A stretch of DNA of 63,382 bases from Rhodanobacter sp. (GTDB taxonomy: Bacteria; Pseudomonadota; Gammaproteobacteria; Xanthomonadales; Rhodanobacteraceae): positions 1 through 63,382 of the forward strand of contig SCRF01000016.1 in the NCBI GenBank assembly GCA_004322005.1, in the 5' to 3' direction. Under the pieces are notes generated by a model. That model made no database searches and was not told the origin of the DNA. It worked only from the letters and a program-made list of their open reading frames with translations. A program made the position numbers and the translations under genes. Positions 39,086-48,142 of the stretch are shown here, one piece after another; position 1 is the first letter of the stretch, and every line of letters begins with the position of its first letter.

Positions 39086-40548
39086 ACCACCCGCTGCTCT
39101 CCCATCTGGCCCGCGCACTGGCGACCGTGCCGCCGGCGCCGCTGTGTGTAGCCTACAGCGGCGGCCCGGATTCCACTGCACTGCTGCATGCGCTGGCCCA
39201 GCTGCCGGCAGCGCGCGCGCGCGGCCTGCGCGCGCTGCATGTCGATCACGGCCTGCACGCGGACAGTCCGCACTGGGCCGCGCACTGCCTGCGTTTCTGC
39301 GCCGCGCTGGATGTGCCATGCGAGGTGCTGCGGGTACGGGTCGAAACCGGCAACGGCGCCGGGCTGGAAGCCGCGGCACGGCATGCGCGCTATGCCGCCC
39401 TGACCGCGCAACTCAAGAAAGGCGAATGGCTGCTGCTCGGCCATCATCGCGACGACCAGGCCGAAACGGTGCTGCTGAAGCTGCTGCGCGGCGCCGGCCC
39501 GCAAGGGCTGGGCGGCATGCGCGCGCTGCGCCCGCTCGGCCCTAGGAGCCTGTCGGGCTTTGGTGGTCGAGGCGAGAATTCGGCTGTGCGAGGACAGATT
39601 TCTGACGCTTTGTCGGCCCATAGTGGTGCTATGGGCCGGCAAAGCGGCGGGAATCTGGACCGCACAGGCGGATTCGCAGCCCGGCCAACCAAAGCCCGAC
39701 AGGCTCCTAACCAGCTGTGGCGACCGCTGCTCGCGCTGTCGCGCCGGCAACTGCGCGAGTATGTCGACGCCAGCCAGCTGGCCTGCATCCACGACCCATC
39801 CAACGACGACACCCATCCGGCACGCAACCAGCTGCGCCACGAGGTCCTGCCGCGGCTGATGCGGCACTGGCCGCACGCGGTGGATTCGATCCTGCACAGC
39901 GCCGCGCTGTGCCAGGCCGCCGCGGATGCGCTCAAGGTGCAATGGCTGGCGGCATTCGCGATCCTGCACGACCCGGCCACCGGCAGCCTGCACGCCGCCG
40001 ATTGGCTGGCGCTGGACCGGGCCCTGCGCGAACCGCTGCTCGATCACTGGCTGCACGCGCGCGGCCTGCCCGCGCCCACCACCGCACAACGCCGCCAGAT
40101 CGAACGGCAGTGCGGCGCTCGCGCGGGCCAATCGCCGTGCATCCGCTGGCCCGGGGTCGAGCTGCACATCTGGAAGGGTCGCCTGTGGGCGTTGTCGCCG
40201 CGGCCCGTTGTCGCGGTGGACTGGCACGCCCGCTGGCGCGGCGAGCCGCTGGCCCTGCCCGATGGCGGCGTGCTGTCGCTGACCGATGCCGACGCACGGC
40301 TGTCCGAACCCCTGGACGTGCGCCTGCGCCGCGGCGGCGAGCGCATCAAGCCGGCCGGCGACGCCCACACCCGGGAGTTGCGCGACCTGTTCCAGCTTGG
40401 GCTGATCCCACCCTGGCAGCGCATCGCCTGCCCGCTGCTGTATGCCGGCGACGAGCTGGTCGCCGTTGCCGATCGCTGGTTGAGCGCGCGCGGTACCGCG
40501 ATCTTTCGGCAAACTGCCGCACGGCCCCGCTGGCTGCCTGCAAGCTGA
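39082..40548 (+). CDS. tilS: tRNA(Ile)-lysidine synthetase with an in-frame repeat insertion
   Basis: Changes C34 of the minor tRNA-Ile to lysidine, required to read AUA. The PP-loop AYSGGPDSTALLHAL (residues about 17-31) and LGHHRDDQAETVLLKLLRGA are intact, and the middle and C-terminal domains are present, giving 488 residues, about 57 more than without the insertion. Residues about 154-210 are translated from an inverted-repeat element (39541-39711) between MRALRPLG and LWRPLLALSRRQL. The frame stays open, so function may be retained. Start is GTG, overlapping the NYN gene stop. Confidence 0.92.
   Translation: MNHPLLSHLARALATVPPAPLCVAYSGGPDSTALLHALAQLPAARARGLRALHVDHGLHADSPHWAAHCLRFCAALDVPCEVLRVRVETGNGAGLEAAARHARYAALTAQLKKGEWLLLGHHRDDQAETVLLKLLRGAGPQGLGGMRALRPLGPRSLSGFGGRGENSAVRGQISDALSAHSGAMGRQSGGNLDRTGGFAARPTKARQAPNQLWRPLLALSRRQLREYVDASQLACIHDPSNDDTHPARNQLRHEVLPRLMRHWPHAVDSILHSAALCQAAADALKVQWLAAFAILHDPATGSLHAADWLALDRALREPLLDHWLHARGLPAPTTAQRRQIERQCGARAGQSPCIRWPGVELHIWKGRLWALSPRPVVAVDWHARWRGEPLALPDGGVLSLTDADARLSEPLDVRLRRGGERIKPAGDAHTRELRDLFQLGLIPPWQRIACPLLYAGDELVAVADRWLSARGTAIFRQTAARPRWLPAS
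39541..39711. mobile_element. MITE-like inverted-repeat element inserted in tilS
   Basis: Terminal inverted repeats are perfect over 22 bp (taggagcctgtcgggctttg+gt at 39543-39564 against 39688-39709). Inside, a second hairpin cgctttg-cggcccatag / ctatgggccg-caaagcg lies near the centre and further arms pair (ctgtgcg/cgcacag), so the whole segment folds into one long hairpin. It encodes no transposase. Confidence 0.85.
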
Positions 40549-40636
40549 ATGGCGCCGCAAAAGACAACTACCGTTCAGTGCACGATATCCCGCATGCCAT
40601 TACGCTGAACCACACCACCTCCAATGGAACCTCCCA

Positions 40637-41071
40637 ATGAGACGCATGCTCCCGGCCGCCATCCTGCTGGCATTGGCCTGCCTGGCCGCCGCGCCGGCCA
40701 CCCGCGCCGATCCGCCGCCGTGGGCCCCCGCGCATGGCTGGCGGGCCAAACACCACTACACCTACTACCCCCGCGGCGAAATCTATTACGCGCCGGAATC
40801 CCGCCTGTGGTTCTGGCTGGACGGCAACGACTGGCGCTCCGGCGTCCGCCTGCCGCTGGAGTTCCGGAGCTATATTCGCACCGGCGGCGTCGACATCGAG
40901 CTGGGCACCGACCGGCCGTATGTCGAGCATCGCTACGTGATCGAACACTACGGCGGCGAAGCCCCGCGCGAGTATCGCCAACGCCGCGGCTGGCGCGACG
41001 ATGATCGCGGCGACCGTGACCGGCGCCACGGACATGGCCACGATCACGACGAGGGCGACGATGGCGGTTGA
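40637..41071 (+). CDS. Secreted protein of unknown function, His/Asp-rich tail
   Basis: 144 residues with a clear signal peptide (MRRMLPAAILLALACLAAAP, cleavage likely after ATRA, residue 24). The mature part has aromatic-rich segments (HHYTYYPRGEIYYAPESRLW, FWLDGNDWRSG) and ends in a charged tail rich in His, Asp and Arg (RRHGHGHDHDEGDDGG) that could bind metal. It resembles short conserved periplasmic proteins of Xanthomonadales; no function is known. Confidence 0.7.
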   Translation: MRRMLPAAILLALACLAAAPATRADPPPWAPAHGWRAKHHYTYYPRGEIYYAPESRLWFWLDGNDWRSGVRLPLEFRSYIRTGGVDIELGTDRPYVEHRYVIEHYGGEAPREYRQRRGWRDDDRGDRDRRHGHGHDHDEGDDGG

Positions 41072-41116
41072 TGCGCGGATTGATTCCGTGCCGCTGCTGC
41101 GCTAGCGTTGCAGCTC

Positions 41117-41374
41117 ATGGCCAAGACCGTTCCCGCTCCCGTCAAAACCCCGCCTCCAGCCGATTTCGAGCACTCGCTGGACGAACTGGAACAGTTGGTC
41201 GCGCGGATGGAAGGCGGCGAGTTGAGCCTGGACGAATCGCTCGCCTCCTTCGAACGCGGCATCGGCCTGTATCGCCATTGTCAACAGTCGCTGGAACAAG
41301 CCGAACTGCGCGTGCGCCTGCTGCTTGATCCCGATGCCCCCGACAGTGCCGAACCGTTTGAACCCGAGCTCTGA
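41117..41374 (+). CDS. xseB: Exodeoxyribonuclease VII small subunit
   Basis: Small subunit (85 residues) of the single-strand exonuclease. [20 protein letters not shown] and [20 protein letters not shown] are the family pattern. It overlaps ispA, as is usual in the xseB-ispA-dxs arrangement; dxs itself is not nearby. Confidence 0.95.
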   Translation: MAKTVPAPVKTPPPADFEHSLDELEQLVARMEGGELSLDESLASFERGIGLYRHCQQSLEQAELRVRLLLDPDAPDSAEPFEPEL

Positions 41375-42248
41375 CGCCCTGCAAGCGTTGCTCGTGCGTG
41401 CCGAACACGCATTGGACCGAAGCCTGCCGCCGGTCGCGCAAGCCCCGACCGAATTGCATCGCGCGATGCGCTACGCCGTGCTTGGCGGCGGCAAGCGGCT
41501 GCGCCCGCTGCTGGTCTATGCCACGGCACATGCGCAGGGCGAGGACAGCCGGTCGCTGGATGCCCCCGCCTGCGCGGTGGAGTTGATCCACGCCTATTCG
41601 CTGGTGCACGACGACCTGCCGGCGATGGACGACGATGCCCTGCGCCGCGGCCGGCCAACCTGCCACATCGTGTTCGGCGAGGCGATGGCGATCCTTGCCG
41701 GCGACGCGCTGCAGGCGCTGGCCTTCGAGATCCTGGCCGACGAGACGGGGCGTACGACCGATGCCGCCACCGGCATCGCGATGCTGCGCAGCTTGAGCCG
41801 TGCCTGCGGTGCCGAAGGCATGGCCGGCGGGCAGGCGCTGGACCTGGCCGCCGTCGGCCACCCGCTGACCCTGGCCGAGCTGGAACACATGCATGCCTGC
41901 AAGACCGGCGCGCTGATCCGCGCGTCGGTGCAGCTGGGGGCGCTGGCCAGCGGCGCCGATGCCGCCACACGCAGCGCGCTGGACCGCTATGCCGATGCGG
42001 TGGGCCTGGCGTTCCAGGTGCGCGACGACATCCTCGACGTGGAAGGCGAATCGGCGGTGATCGGCAAGACCGCCGGCAAGGATGCCGCCGCCGACAAGCC
42101 CACCTTTCCCTCGATCATCGGCCTGGCTGCCTCGCGCGCCCGGCTGGCCGAACTGACCGACCTCGCGCTGGCCGCGATCGCGCCGCTCGGCAGCCGAGCG
42201 AACCTGCTCGCGGAACTGGCCCGCTACGCGGCCCAGCGTGCGCATTGA
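41334..42248 (+). CDS. ispA: Farnesyl diphosphate synthase
   Basis: Prenyltransferase making FPP (304 residues from the ATG at 41334; a TTG at 41358 is an alternative). Both aspartate-rich motifs are present: DDLPAMDDD in the first (preceded by [14 protein letters not shown]) and [11 protein letters not shown] in the second, with [11 protein letters not shown] at the N-terminal substrate site. The start overlaps xseB by about 40 bp. Its product feeds UppS, encoded in the same window. Confidence 0.95.
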   Translation: MPPTVPNRLNPSSDALQALLVRAEHALDRSLPPVAQAPTELHRAMRYAVLGGGKRLRPLLVYATAHAQGEDSRSLDAPACAVELIHAYSLVHDDLPAMDDDALRRGRPTCHIVFGEAMAILAGDALQALAFEILADETGRTTDAATGIAMLRSLSRACGAEGMAGGQALDLAAVGHPLTLAELEHMHACKTGALIRASVQLGALASGADAATRSALDRYADAVGLAFQVRDDILDVEGESAVIGKTAGKDAAADKPTFPSIIGLAASRARLAELTDLALAAIAPLGSRANLLAELARYAAQRAH

Positions 42249-42432
42249 ACGCGCATTGAAACGGACCGCTGCTTGAGCGACGCACGGCACGGACGGCACG
42301 ACAACCCGGGCATGCCGATCGACCGCCCGCGCCAGTGCGTCCTGCGCCTTGCACGCCACGCACCTCCACCGGCAGGCTGCTAGACTCGCCTCGCTGCGTC
42401 TGCCCGGCGCGCTTTCAATCCGCGGAGGGTGC

Positions 42433-43245
42433 ATGGGATTCCTGCATGGCAAACGTGCCCTGATCGTCGGCATTGCCAGTCAGCGCTCGATCGCCTGGGG
42501 CATCGCCAACGCGATGCATCGCGAGGGTGCCCAACTCGCGTTCACCTACCAGAACGACCGCTTGAAAGATCGCGTCGAGGAAGCGGCCAACGCCTTCGGC
42601 TCGAACATCGTGCTGCCTTGCGATGTCGCCGAGGACGCCCAGATCGCGCAGTTGTTCGTGGAACTTGGCCAGCACTGGAACGGTTTCGACATTCTCGTGC
42701 ACTCGGTGGGCTTCGCACCGCGCGAGGCACTGCAGGGCGGGTTCCTGGACAACCTCACCCGCGAGAACTTCGCCATCGCGCACGACATCTCCAGCTACAG
42801 CCTGGCGGCACTGGCGAAGGCGGCGCGGCCGATGATGGCGGGGCGCAACGGCGCGATCCTCACCCTGACCTATCTCGGCGCCGAACGCGCGCTGGACGGC
42901 TACAACGTGATGGGGCTGGCCAAGGCGAGTCTCGAGGCGAACGTGCGCTACCTGGCCTACAACCTCGGGCCGGAAGGCACCCGGGTCAACGCGATTTCGG
43001 CCGGGCCGATCAAGACGCTGGCCGCCGCGGGCATCTCCAATTTCCGCAGGATGCTCGATCACGTCGACGCGCATGCGCCGCTGCGCCGCAGCGTCACCAT
43101 CGACGAGGTCGGCAATGTCGGTGCGTTCCTCTGCTCCTCCCTGGCGTCGGGCGTGACCGGCGAGATCACCCATGTCGATGCCGGCTACAACATCCTGGGC
43201 ATGACCGGTATCTCAAGCGAGACGCCGCCGGTACCGGGTGCTTGA
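42433..43245 (+). CDS. fabI: Enoyl-ACP reductase FabI (NADH)
   Basis: Last step of each fatty-acid elongation cycle (270 residues). N-terminal [20 protein letters not shown], the substrate region [11 protein letters not shown], and the catalytic Y-x6-K within [19 protein letters not shown] match E. coli FabI. The ATG at 42433 follows gcggaggg. It is monocistronic; the 184 bp upstream show no gene. This is the triclosan- and isoniazid-type target enzyme class. Confidence 0.96.
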   Translation: MGFLHGKRALIVGIASQRSIAWGIANAMHREGAQLAFTYQNDRLKDRVEEAANAFGSNIVLPCDVAEDAQIAQLFVELGQHWNGFDILVHSVGFAPREALQGGFLDNLTRENFAIAHDISSYSLAALAKAARPMMAGRNGAILTLTYLGAERALDGYNVMGLAKASLEANVRYLAYNLGPEGTRVNAISAGPIKTLAAAGISNFRRMLDHVDAHAPLRRSVTIDEVGNVGAFLCSSLASGVTGEITHVDAGYNILGMTGISSETPPVPGA

Positions 43246-43298
43246 AACCCCCAGTGGCGAGTGTGACGATATGCCATCCCACCCAGCGGGATTCCAGC

Positions 43299-43787
43299 AT
43301 GTCCGACGACGCCTTTGAAGGTGCCTGCACCTGTGGTGACATCGAGTATCGACTGACCAGCGTACCGCTGTTCGTGCATTGCTGCCACTGCACCTGGTGC
43401 CAGCGGGAATCCGGCTCGGCGTTCGCGCTGAACGCCTTGATCGAAACGGCCCGGCTGCAACGGCTGCACGGCGAACCGGTCATGGTGAACACGCCATCGA
43501 ACAGCGGCAAGGGACAACAGGTCGCCCGCTGTCCGCGCTGCCATGTCGCGCTGTGGAGCCATTACGCCGGGGCCGGCGAGGCGTTCGCGTTCGTTCGCGT
43601 GGGCACGCTCAGGCAACCGGACCGGTTGCCACCGGACATCCACATTTTCACGTCGACCCGGCTGCCGTGGGTATCGCTCCCGGCGAACACCCCCGCGGTG
43701 GCCGAGTACTACGACCGCAATGCGTACTGGCCCGCGCAGAGCCTTGCCCGCCGCACCGCGGTGCTGGCCGGCACCACGGGCAGCTGA
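43299..43787 (+). CDS. GFA-domain (glutathione-dependent formaldehyde-activating type) protein
   Basis: 162 residues with the zinc-binding cysteines of the GFA fold: CTCGD near residue 10, HCCHCTWCQRESGSAFALNA near 30 and RCPRCHVALWSHY near 82. These proteins are often annotated as aldehyde-glutathione adduct enzymes, but most members have no tested substrate. It stands 53 bp after fabI. Confidence 0.85.
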   Translation: MSDDAFEGACTCGDIEYRLTSVPLFVHCCHCTWCQRESGSAFALNALIETARLQRLHGEPVMVNTPSNSGKGQQVARCPRCHVALWSHYAGAGEAFAFVRVGTLRQPDRLPPDIHIFTSTRLPWVSLPANTPAVAEYYDRNAYWPAQSLARRTAVLAGTTGS

Positions 43788-43807
43788 AAAACCCGGTTGA
43801 TCCACGT

Positions 43808-44129
43808 TCAGTCGCTCCGCGAATCCGCCTTGCCGGCCGGTACCGGCGTGCGGCGCAGATCCTGGAAATCGAAACTGAAATCGGTCAACGGCGATACCGG
43901 CCGCATGCGCATTTCGCGGATATGGCCGTCCATGTCCAGCGCGAAATCGACGAACGCATCGGCGTAACCGCTGCGGAAACCGTTCTTGAGCGGCACGACA
44001 CGCAGGTGCTCGACCACCTCCCTGGTCGTGTACGAAGTCGGCGGCGAACGCGAACAAGGCACAGCAGGCTGCCAGCCTTGATCCAGGCAGGCGCGGCGGA
44101 AAGGTTCGCATCGACATCGGCGACTCCAT
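43808..44129 (-). pseudogene. Remnant of a beta-lactamase-family serine hydrolase
   Basis: The 3' part encodes the C-terminal strand pattern of secreted beta-lactamase-like hydrolases (FALDMDGHIREMRMRPVSPL, then TDFSFDFQDLRRTPV). In another frame the 5' part encodes a signal-peptide-like start (MESPMSMRTFPPRLPGSRLA, ATG at 44129). The catalytic domain (SxxK, YxN) is missing. This looks like an internal deletion plus frameshift. Confidence 0.55.
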
Positions 44130-44410
44130 GGTTTCAAGGCCTGCAACTATCGCGGCAAACCATGCTCGGCGCCACCGTCCCGCCACCGCCCCGCGCACCA
44201 TCGCGGGCTTGTCGTCCGGCGCGCGGCAAGCGGCAGGCGACGGCGGCGAATTTCGGGATCCTGCCCGGTATACCGGTTGACGCAAGCCTGCCCGGGATGG
44301 CCACGGCATGCCATGGCTTGCATTCACCGCGTTGCCCGGCAACGATGGTGATGCCGGCCGAGTAGCCGAAACCGCGCCACCCCGATCCACTCTCCCTGCC
44401 ACGGAAAACC

Positions 44411-44641
44411 ATGCCCATCATCGAATTCGAACTGGAAGGCGATTACGTCGAACTCAACATGCTGCTGAAACTCTGCGGCCTGTGCGACAGCGGTGGCGCC
44501 GGCAAGAAGCTGGTCGCCAGCGGCACCGTAGCGGTGGACAGGCAAATCGAATTGCGCAAGACCTGCAAGATCCACGCAGGTCAGACCGTCCGCATCGGCG
44601 ACATGGACATCCACGTGCTGGCCGATGCCCGCGAAGGGTGA
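44411..44641 (+). CDS. Small S4-domain RNA-binding protein, YbcJ-type
   Basis: 76 residues consisting of one S4 RNA-binding fold: FELEGDYVELNMLLKLCGLC, GGAGKKLVASGTVAVDRQIE, KTCKIHAGQTVRIGDMDI. It closely resembles E. coli YbcJ in length and pattern. The RNA target is unknown. It survives intact between two pseudogenes. Confidence 0.85.
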   Translation: MPIIEFELEGDYVELNMLLKLCGLCDSGGAGKKLVASGTVAVDRQIELRKTCKIHAGQTVRIGDMDIHVLADAREG

Positions 44642-44876
44642 TGCGATTCGTCCGCGCCGCGGCGGAAACGACCCGCCGTCGATGGGATTCCCGTGAATCC
44701 AACTCGCTTCCGGGCGCCTCTATTGCAGGGAACCCGTTGGCAAGCCCGGTATGGGCAGGAAACAGGATGCTTGCACCTCTTTGGTGCCCGCTGACGCATC
44801 ACGACCCATGTTGCCTGCTGAGCGAATCCGCCCGGCGCAGCTTGGTCGGTCTCAACAAACCGAGATGGGGAAACGC

Positions 44877-45180
44877 ATGCGTATTGCCAGCCCGGCCCTT
44901 GCGCCGGACTTCGACATCCCGGATATCCAGGGCAACCGTATCCGGCTCAGCGACCTGCGCGGAAAGTAAGGTCCTGCTGAGCTTCTTTCGCGATGCGGGT
45001 TGTCCGTTCTGCAACCTGCGTGTCTACGAACTCTCCACCGAGTACGAAAAGCTCCGCGCCCGGGGCGTGGAGGTCATCGCCTTCATGGCATCGAAGGCAT
45101 CGCAGATGCCGACGATGCGAGCCATCTCGGGGATCGCACTTGCAACGACCGGCGACGGGTACAACCACTGCGCATTGCCG
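44877..45180 (+). pseudogene. Frameshifted peroxiredoxin-like (AhpC/TSA) gene
   Basis: The first frame encodes MRIASPALAPDFDIPDIQGN and then IRLSDLRGK before a TAA at 44967. Ignoring the T at 44967 restores the frame: KVLLSFFRDAGCPFCNLRVY, ELSTEYEKLRARGVEVIAFM and so on, with the peroxiredoxin-like GCPFC site. After about 45110 the similarity fades, so the 3' half is also damaged. A one-base insertion is the most economical explanation of the break. Confidence 0.65.
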
Positions 45181-45261
45181 CCCTGCAGCCCACATGCACT
45201 GCTGGACCCGGCGGCCACACCTGCTGCGTGCGAGGGATCGCGATCCCGCCGCCGAAGGGAT

Positions 45262-46167
45262 TCACACCACCGTCGTGCTCACCAGTAGGCTCTTGGCGAT
45301 CTGTCCGTGCAGCCGGGCCACTCCACGCACCAGGTGCAACGTGGCGAACAGCAGCACGACGCCGAGCAGGCCCAGGCCGATGGTGCCGGGCCAGCCCGGA
45401 CCGTGGTAGCCGGCACCGTCGATGTTCATGTTGATCACGTCGACACCGCCCAAGAACTTCACGAACGGCGCGCCGATGAAACCCACGGATACGCCCAGCA
45501 AGGTCACGCTGATGGTGAAGTAGAGGATCCCCAGCGGCAGCATCAGCAGCATGTAAAGCAGCGCGGTCCAGCTGCGTGCGTCGGTGAACATCGCACCGAT
45601 GCGTTTCAGCAGCGGCACAGCTTGCTGTGGCGGATACGGCGGGCGGCGCGGCATGCGTACGCCCAGCATGGCTTCGACGATGCGCCCCTCCAGCAGCGAC
45701 AGCGCGCGCACGCTGCCGAAAAACAGCACGATGAAGGGAATGCCGATGATCAGCACCGAGAAGCCCGCCGACAGCGATATGCCGACGACCACCCAGGTGA
45801 AATAGAAGATGCCGGTGGCCAGCGCCAGCAGCATGTAGAACAGCGCGCCCCAGGTATGCGGATCGGCCGCCACGCCGAAGAATCGCCCGAGTGCCGAGCG
45901 CCTCGGCGGCACCGGCGGCGGCCGCAGCGCGCGCTGGATCTTGATCTCCTGGTCGCGATAGATGTCGGCCACTTCCTCCGGCGCGCCGTAGCTGCCGACC
46001 ACCTGCTGCAGCATCTCCGCTTCGCCGCGCGCGGGCTGTTCGGCCAGTTCGGCGCGCAGGTGTTCCTCCGCGTCGTACAGGGCGTCCTGTACCAGGGCCG
46101 GATCGGCACCGCGCAGGGCGGCACGCAGTTGCTCGAGGTATTCGTGGATCGTACGTGGCGTGTTCAT
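45262..46167 (-). CDS. Sensor-domain membrane protein partnered with PadR
   Basis: 301 residues. The N-terminal 80 residues form a helical cytoplasmic HAAS-like domain (HEYLEQLRAALRGADPALVQ). The rest has two similar pairs of hydrophobic segments (GALFYMLLALATGIFYFTWV and TALLYMLLMLPLGILYFTIS), the tandem pattern of the sensor (DUF1700-related) family. The ATG follows a strong aaggagggg and overlaps the PadR stop (TGATG), so the pair is co-translated and probably forms a membrane-linked regulatory unit. The signal is unknown. Confidence 0.8.
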   Translation of the reverse strand: MNTPRTIHEYLEQLRAALRGADPALVQDALYDAEEHLRAELAEQPARGEAEMLQQVVGSYGAPEEVADIYRDQEIKIQRALRPPPVPPRRSALGRFFGVAADPHTWGALFYMLLALATGIFYFTWVVVGISLSAGFSVLIIGIPFIVLFFGSVRALSLLEGRIVEAMLGVRMPRRPPYPPQQAVPLLKRIGAMFTDARSWTALLYMLLMLPLGILYFTISVTLLGVSVGFIGAPFVKFLGGVDVINMNIDGAGYHGPGWPGTIGLGLLGVVLLFATLHLVRGVARLHGQIAKSLLVSTTVV

Positions 46168-46529
46168 CACACCCCTCCTTGAAGAACGTTGTCGACGGAA
46201 TCGCGGGTGGCGTTCCAGGCCGCGACCCACTCGCGCAGCACCTCGCGCCCCGGTTTGGTGATGCGGTAATAGCGGCGCGGCGGCCCGCTGACCGACGGCT
46301 CGACCTCGCTGGCGAGCAGACCGGCGCCTTCCAGATTGCGCAGCACCGGATACAGCGCGCTCTGCTTGCCCGCCAGCACGCCCTCGCCACCCTCCTCCAG
46401 CCGCTTGGCGATCTGGTAGCCGTACAGCGGCTGGCGCGACTGCCCCAGCACCGCCAGCAGCACCAGCGACACCGTGCCAGCGGCAAGCTCCTTCTGGAAT
46501 TTCTTCAGCTGGTTGGCAACGTCATCCAC
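46167..46529 (-). CDS. PadR-family transcriptional regulator
   Basis: 120-residue winged-helix regulator: LVLLAVLGQSRQPLYGYQIA, KQSALYPVLRNLEGAGLLAS and RRYYRITKPGREVLREWVAA are the PadR pattern. It probably represses its own operon with the overlapping sensor gene; no operator was identified in the 110 bp upstream. Confidence 0.92.
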   Translation of the reverse strand: MDDVANQLKKFQKELAAGTVSLVLLAVLGQSRQPLYGYQIAKRLEEGGEGVLAGKQSALYPVLRNLEGAGLLASEVEPSVSGPPRRYYRITKPGREVLREWVAAWNATRDSVDNVLQGGV

Positions 46530-46639
46530 GGCTGCTCCGCACTTCCGCTCAGGTATGACTGAAGCATAGTGCGAAGTTATGGATAGTGCGTGGGCTGGAA
46601 GTCATGGGTGGCACGTGAACAGACTTCAGCGGCCCGGCC

Positions 46640-46966
46640 TTGGCGGAAAGCGCTGCGGGTGCCGAGAAACACGCACCGGCCAAGCGTGGGCGGAAGTGGC
46701 ATATCGCGGCCAAGCGCAGCAAGGTCAAAGCGATCGAGGATGAGACGTTGCGCGCTCAGACCGAACAGATCGAACACATCAAGGCATCGATCCGCACCGC
46801 CGTCGAGCATCCGTTCCGCGTGGTCAAGCGGCAATTCGGTCATGTCAGGGCGCACTATCGTGGCCTGGCCAAGAACGGTGCGCAGGTGCTGACGCTGTTT
46901 GCGCTGAGCAATCTGTGGATGGTGCGACGAACCTTGTTGGCGACCGCAGCAGAGGTGCGCCTGTGA
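46640..46966 (+). mobile_element. C-terminal remnant of an IS5-family transposase
   Basis: The frame encodes the transposase C-terminus: HIKASIRTAVEHPFRVVKRQ, FGHVRAHYRGLAKNGAQVLT, LFALSNLWMVRRTLL, including the last catalytic glutamate region. The N-terminal two-thirds and the terminal inverted repeats are absent. It marks the left border of the cassette region. Confidence 0.8.
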
Positions 46967-47110
46967 GGCGGGTAATGGGAGATCAACCGAGGCACAGCAG
47001 CGGAATTGCGGCCAGAATCAATCCGAAATTCATCATTTCAACGTAGCAAAGCCGGAGTTTTCGCGCGGTCGTTTGGACGGCTATTTCGAGCTCAATTGAT
47101 CAGACCATCC

Positions 47111-47632
47111 TTAGCCGTCATTTTGCAACAGCTGTTCGAACGCCGAGCGATAGTACAAGGAGAACGCGTCACGCAAGTCAGCGCGCGCTTGCGCAGACGG
47201 ACGCTGCCGCCGATTGAGTAGTGGATCGTAGGCTGTGACTGCGATATTTTCCGCTTGCGTAATTTCTGAGAAATCTTTGGACGAAAAGTACAAATCCAAA
47301 GTTGCGTCCGGAGTGGACTCAGCCAGAAAGGCGCGAAATATGCGTAATTTGTAATCGTTTGGCGAGTGGGGCTGGAACTCGCCGACGTAGTTCTGCATGC
47401 GGTATGCCATGGAGTTGGTCTTGCCGATGTAGATGCTAAACAACCGCTCGCCTTGGCGCATGATCCAGAAGTAGATGCCCGGAACCCGCTTGTACTCCGC
47501 GATGATGCGGTCAACGCGACTACACCGAGACAAGTCAGTCTCCGGCACGAGCAACGTAAAATCGGCGCGCAGTGAAGCCGCCTGCGAGGCGCTGAGCTCA
47601 AATTGGCTGAAGTCTCGCGAGAAATTTGGCAT
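47111..47632 (-). CDS. GIY-YIG-like nuclease-fold protein in a gene cassette
   Basis: 173 residues. The segment GIYFWIMRQGERLFSIYIGK, continuing TNSMAYRMQNYVGEF, is a GIY-YIG-type core, with a later glutamate in ITQAENIAVTAYDPLLN. The ATG lies 4 bases after the end of an attC-like site and has no Shine-Dalgarno sequence, as is common for cassette genes. Base composition is visibly less GC-rich than in the flanking core genes. No attC could be recognised after its stop codon. Confidence 0.6.
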   Translation of the reverse strand: MPNFSRDFSQFELSASQAASLRADFTLLVPETDLSRCSRVDRIIAEYKRVPGIYFWIMRQGERLFSIYIGKTNSMAYRMQNYVGEFQPHSPNDYKLRIFRAFLAESTPDATLDLYFSSKDFSEITQAENIAVTAYDPLLNRRQRPSAQARADLRDAFSLYYRSAFEQLLQNDG

Positions 47633-47636
47633 GACA

Positions 47637-47692
47637 GCTAGACAGTTTGAGTTAAGCGGCGGCGTAGCCGTCCGCTTGAATGACAGTTAGAC
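47637..47692 (-). other. attC-like site 1
   Basis: Minus strand: GTCTAAC (matches RYYYAAC), TGTCATTCAAGC, a hairpin AAGCGGACGGC-TAC-GCCGCCGCTT, AACTCAAACT, then a degenerate GTCTAGC. Layout and sequence closely follow the aadA-type attC (GTCTAAC...ATTCAAGC...GCTTAA.TCAAGC...GTTRRRY). It lies directly between two same-strand cassette genes. Confidence 0.65.
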
Positions 47693-47698
47693 CTATTC

Positions 47699-48058
47699 TT
47701 ACTGACAGGCCTTAAAGGCGGATAAATCCTTGCTTTTGCCACCGATGACATGGCCTCTGTAATAGTTGGTAACTGAACCACCACCTTTTTCTAAGATGTC
47801 GATAGCTATGAGCGTATTGCCCATACGCGCAACTTGAATCGAGTACCCATTTGACAAAGGCCGCACATACATTTCGCTGGAGTGGCCCTCACGCTCAAGA
47901 ACATTTGCTATGCAGTCCATGACCATTCGCGCAGCTTTCGGACTGGAGTATGACTCAACGGGCCCCTTGCTCCTTGCAGCTTGCGGAGTTGCACATGCTG
48001 AGATCGCGCAAGACATTGCGCTAATTGCCAAGAGACGATGATATTTTGATGTGAGCAC
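47699..48058 (-). CDS. Small lipoprotein in a gene cassette
   Basis: 119 residues; start GTG with ggaaa 5 bases upstream. A signal peptide with lipobox (AISAMSCAISAC, Cys near residue 22) predicts a lipid-anchored envelope protein. The mature part (ARMVMDCIANVLEREGHSSE, VRPLSNGYSIQVARMGNTLI) has no recognised domain. It is flanked by attC-like sites on both sides, so it is probably a mobile cassette. Confidence 0.6.
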   Translation of the reverse strand: MLTSKYHRLLAISAMSCAISACATPQAARSKGPVESYSSPKAARMVMDCIANVLEREGHSSEMYVRPLSNGYSIQVARMGNTLIAIDILEKGGGSVTNYYRGHVIGGKSKDLSAFKACQ

Positions 48059-48071
48059 TGAATTTCCGATT

Positions 48072-48124
48072 GGTCAACGCTGGAATTAAGCGACGGCGTA
48101 GCCGTCCGCCTTGAATTGTTAGAC
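48072..48124 (-). other. attC-like site 2
   Basis: Minus strand: GTCTAAC, AATTCAAGG, hairpin CGGACGGC-TAC-GCCGTCG, CTTAATTCCAGC, GTTGACC. Both core sites and the L-type inner boxes are recognisable, and the central hairpin is nearly the same as in site 1. It starts 18 bases after the stop of the next cassette gene. Confidence 0.75.
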
Positions 48125-48142
48125 CTGCGCACAACTAAGGTG

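Noticed and set aside
44149..44402. Minus-strand frame upstream of the hydrolase remnant
   Set aside because: It is a frame-shifted continuation with Arg/Pro-rich sequence and no domain. I see no gene in 44130-44410.
46967..47110. Expected attC after the GIY-YIG cassette gene
   Set aside because: Only a weak GTCTGAT and a distant GTTGAAA can be found, with no matching L boxes or central hairpin. The site is lost or never existed.
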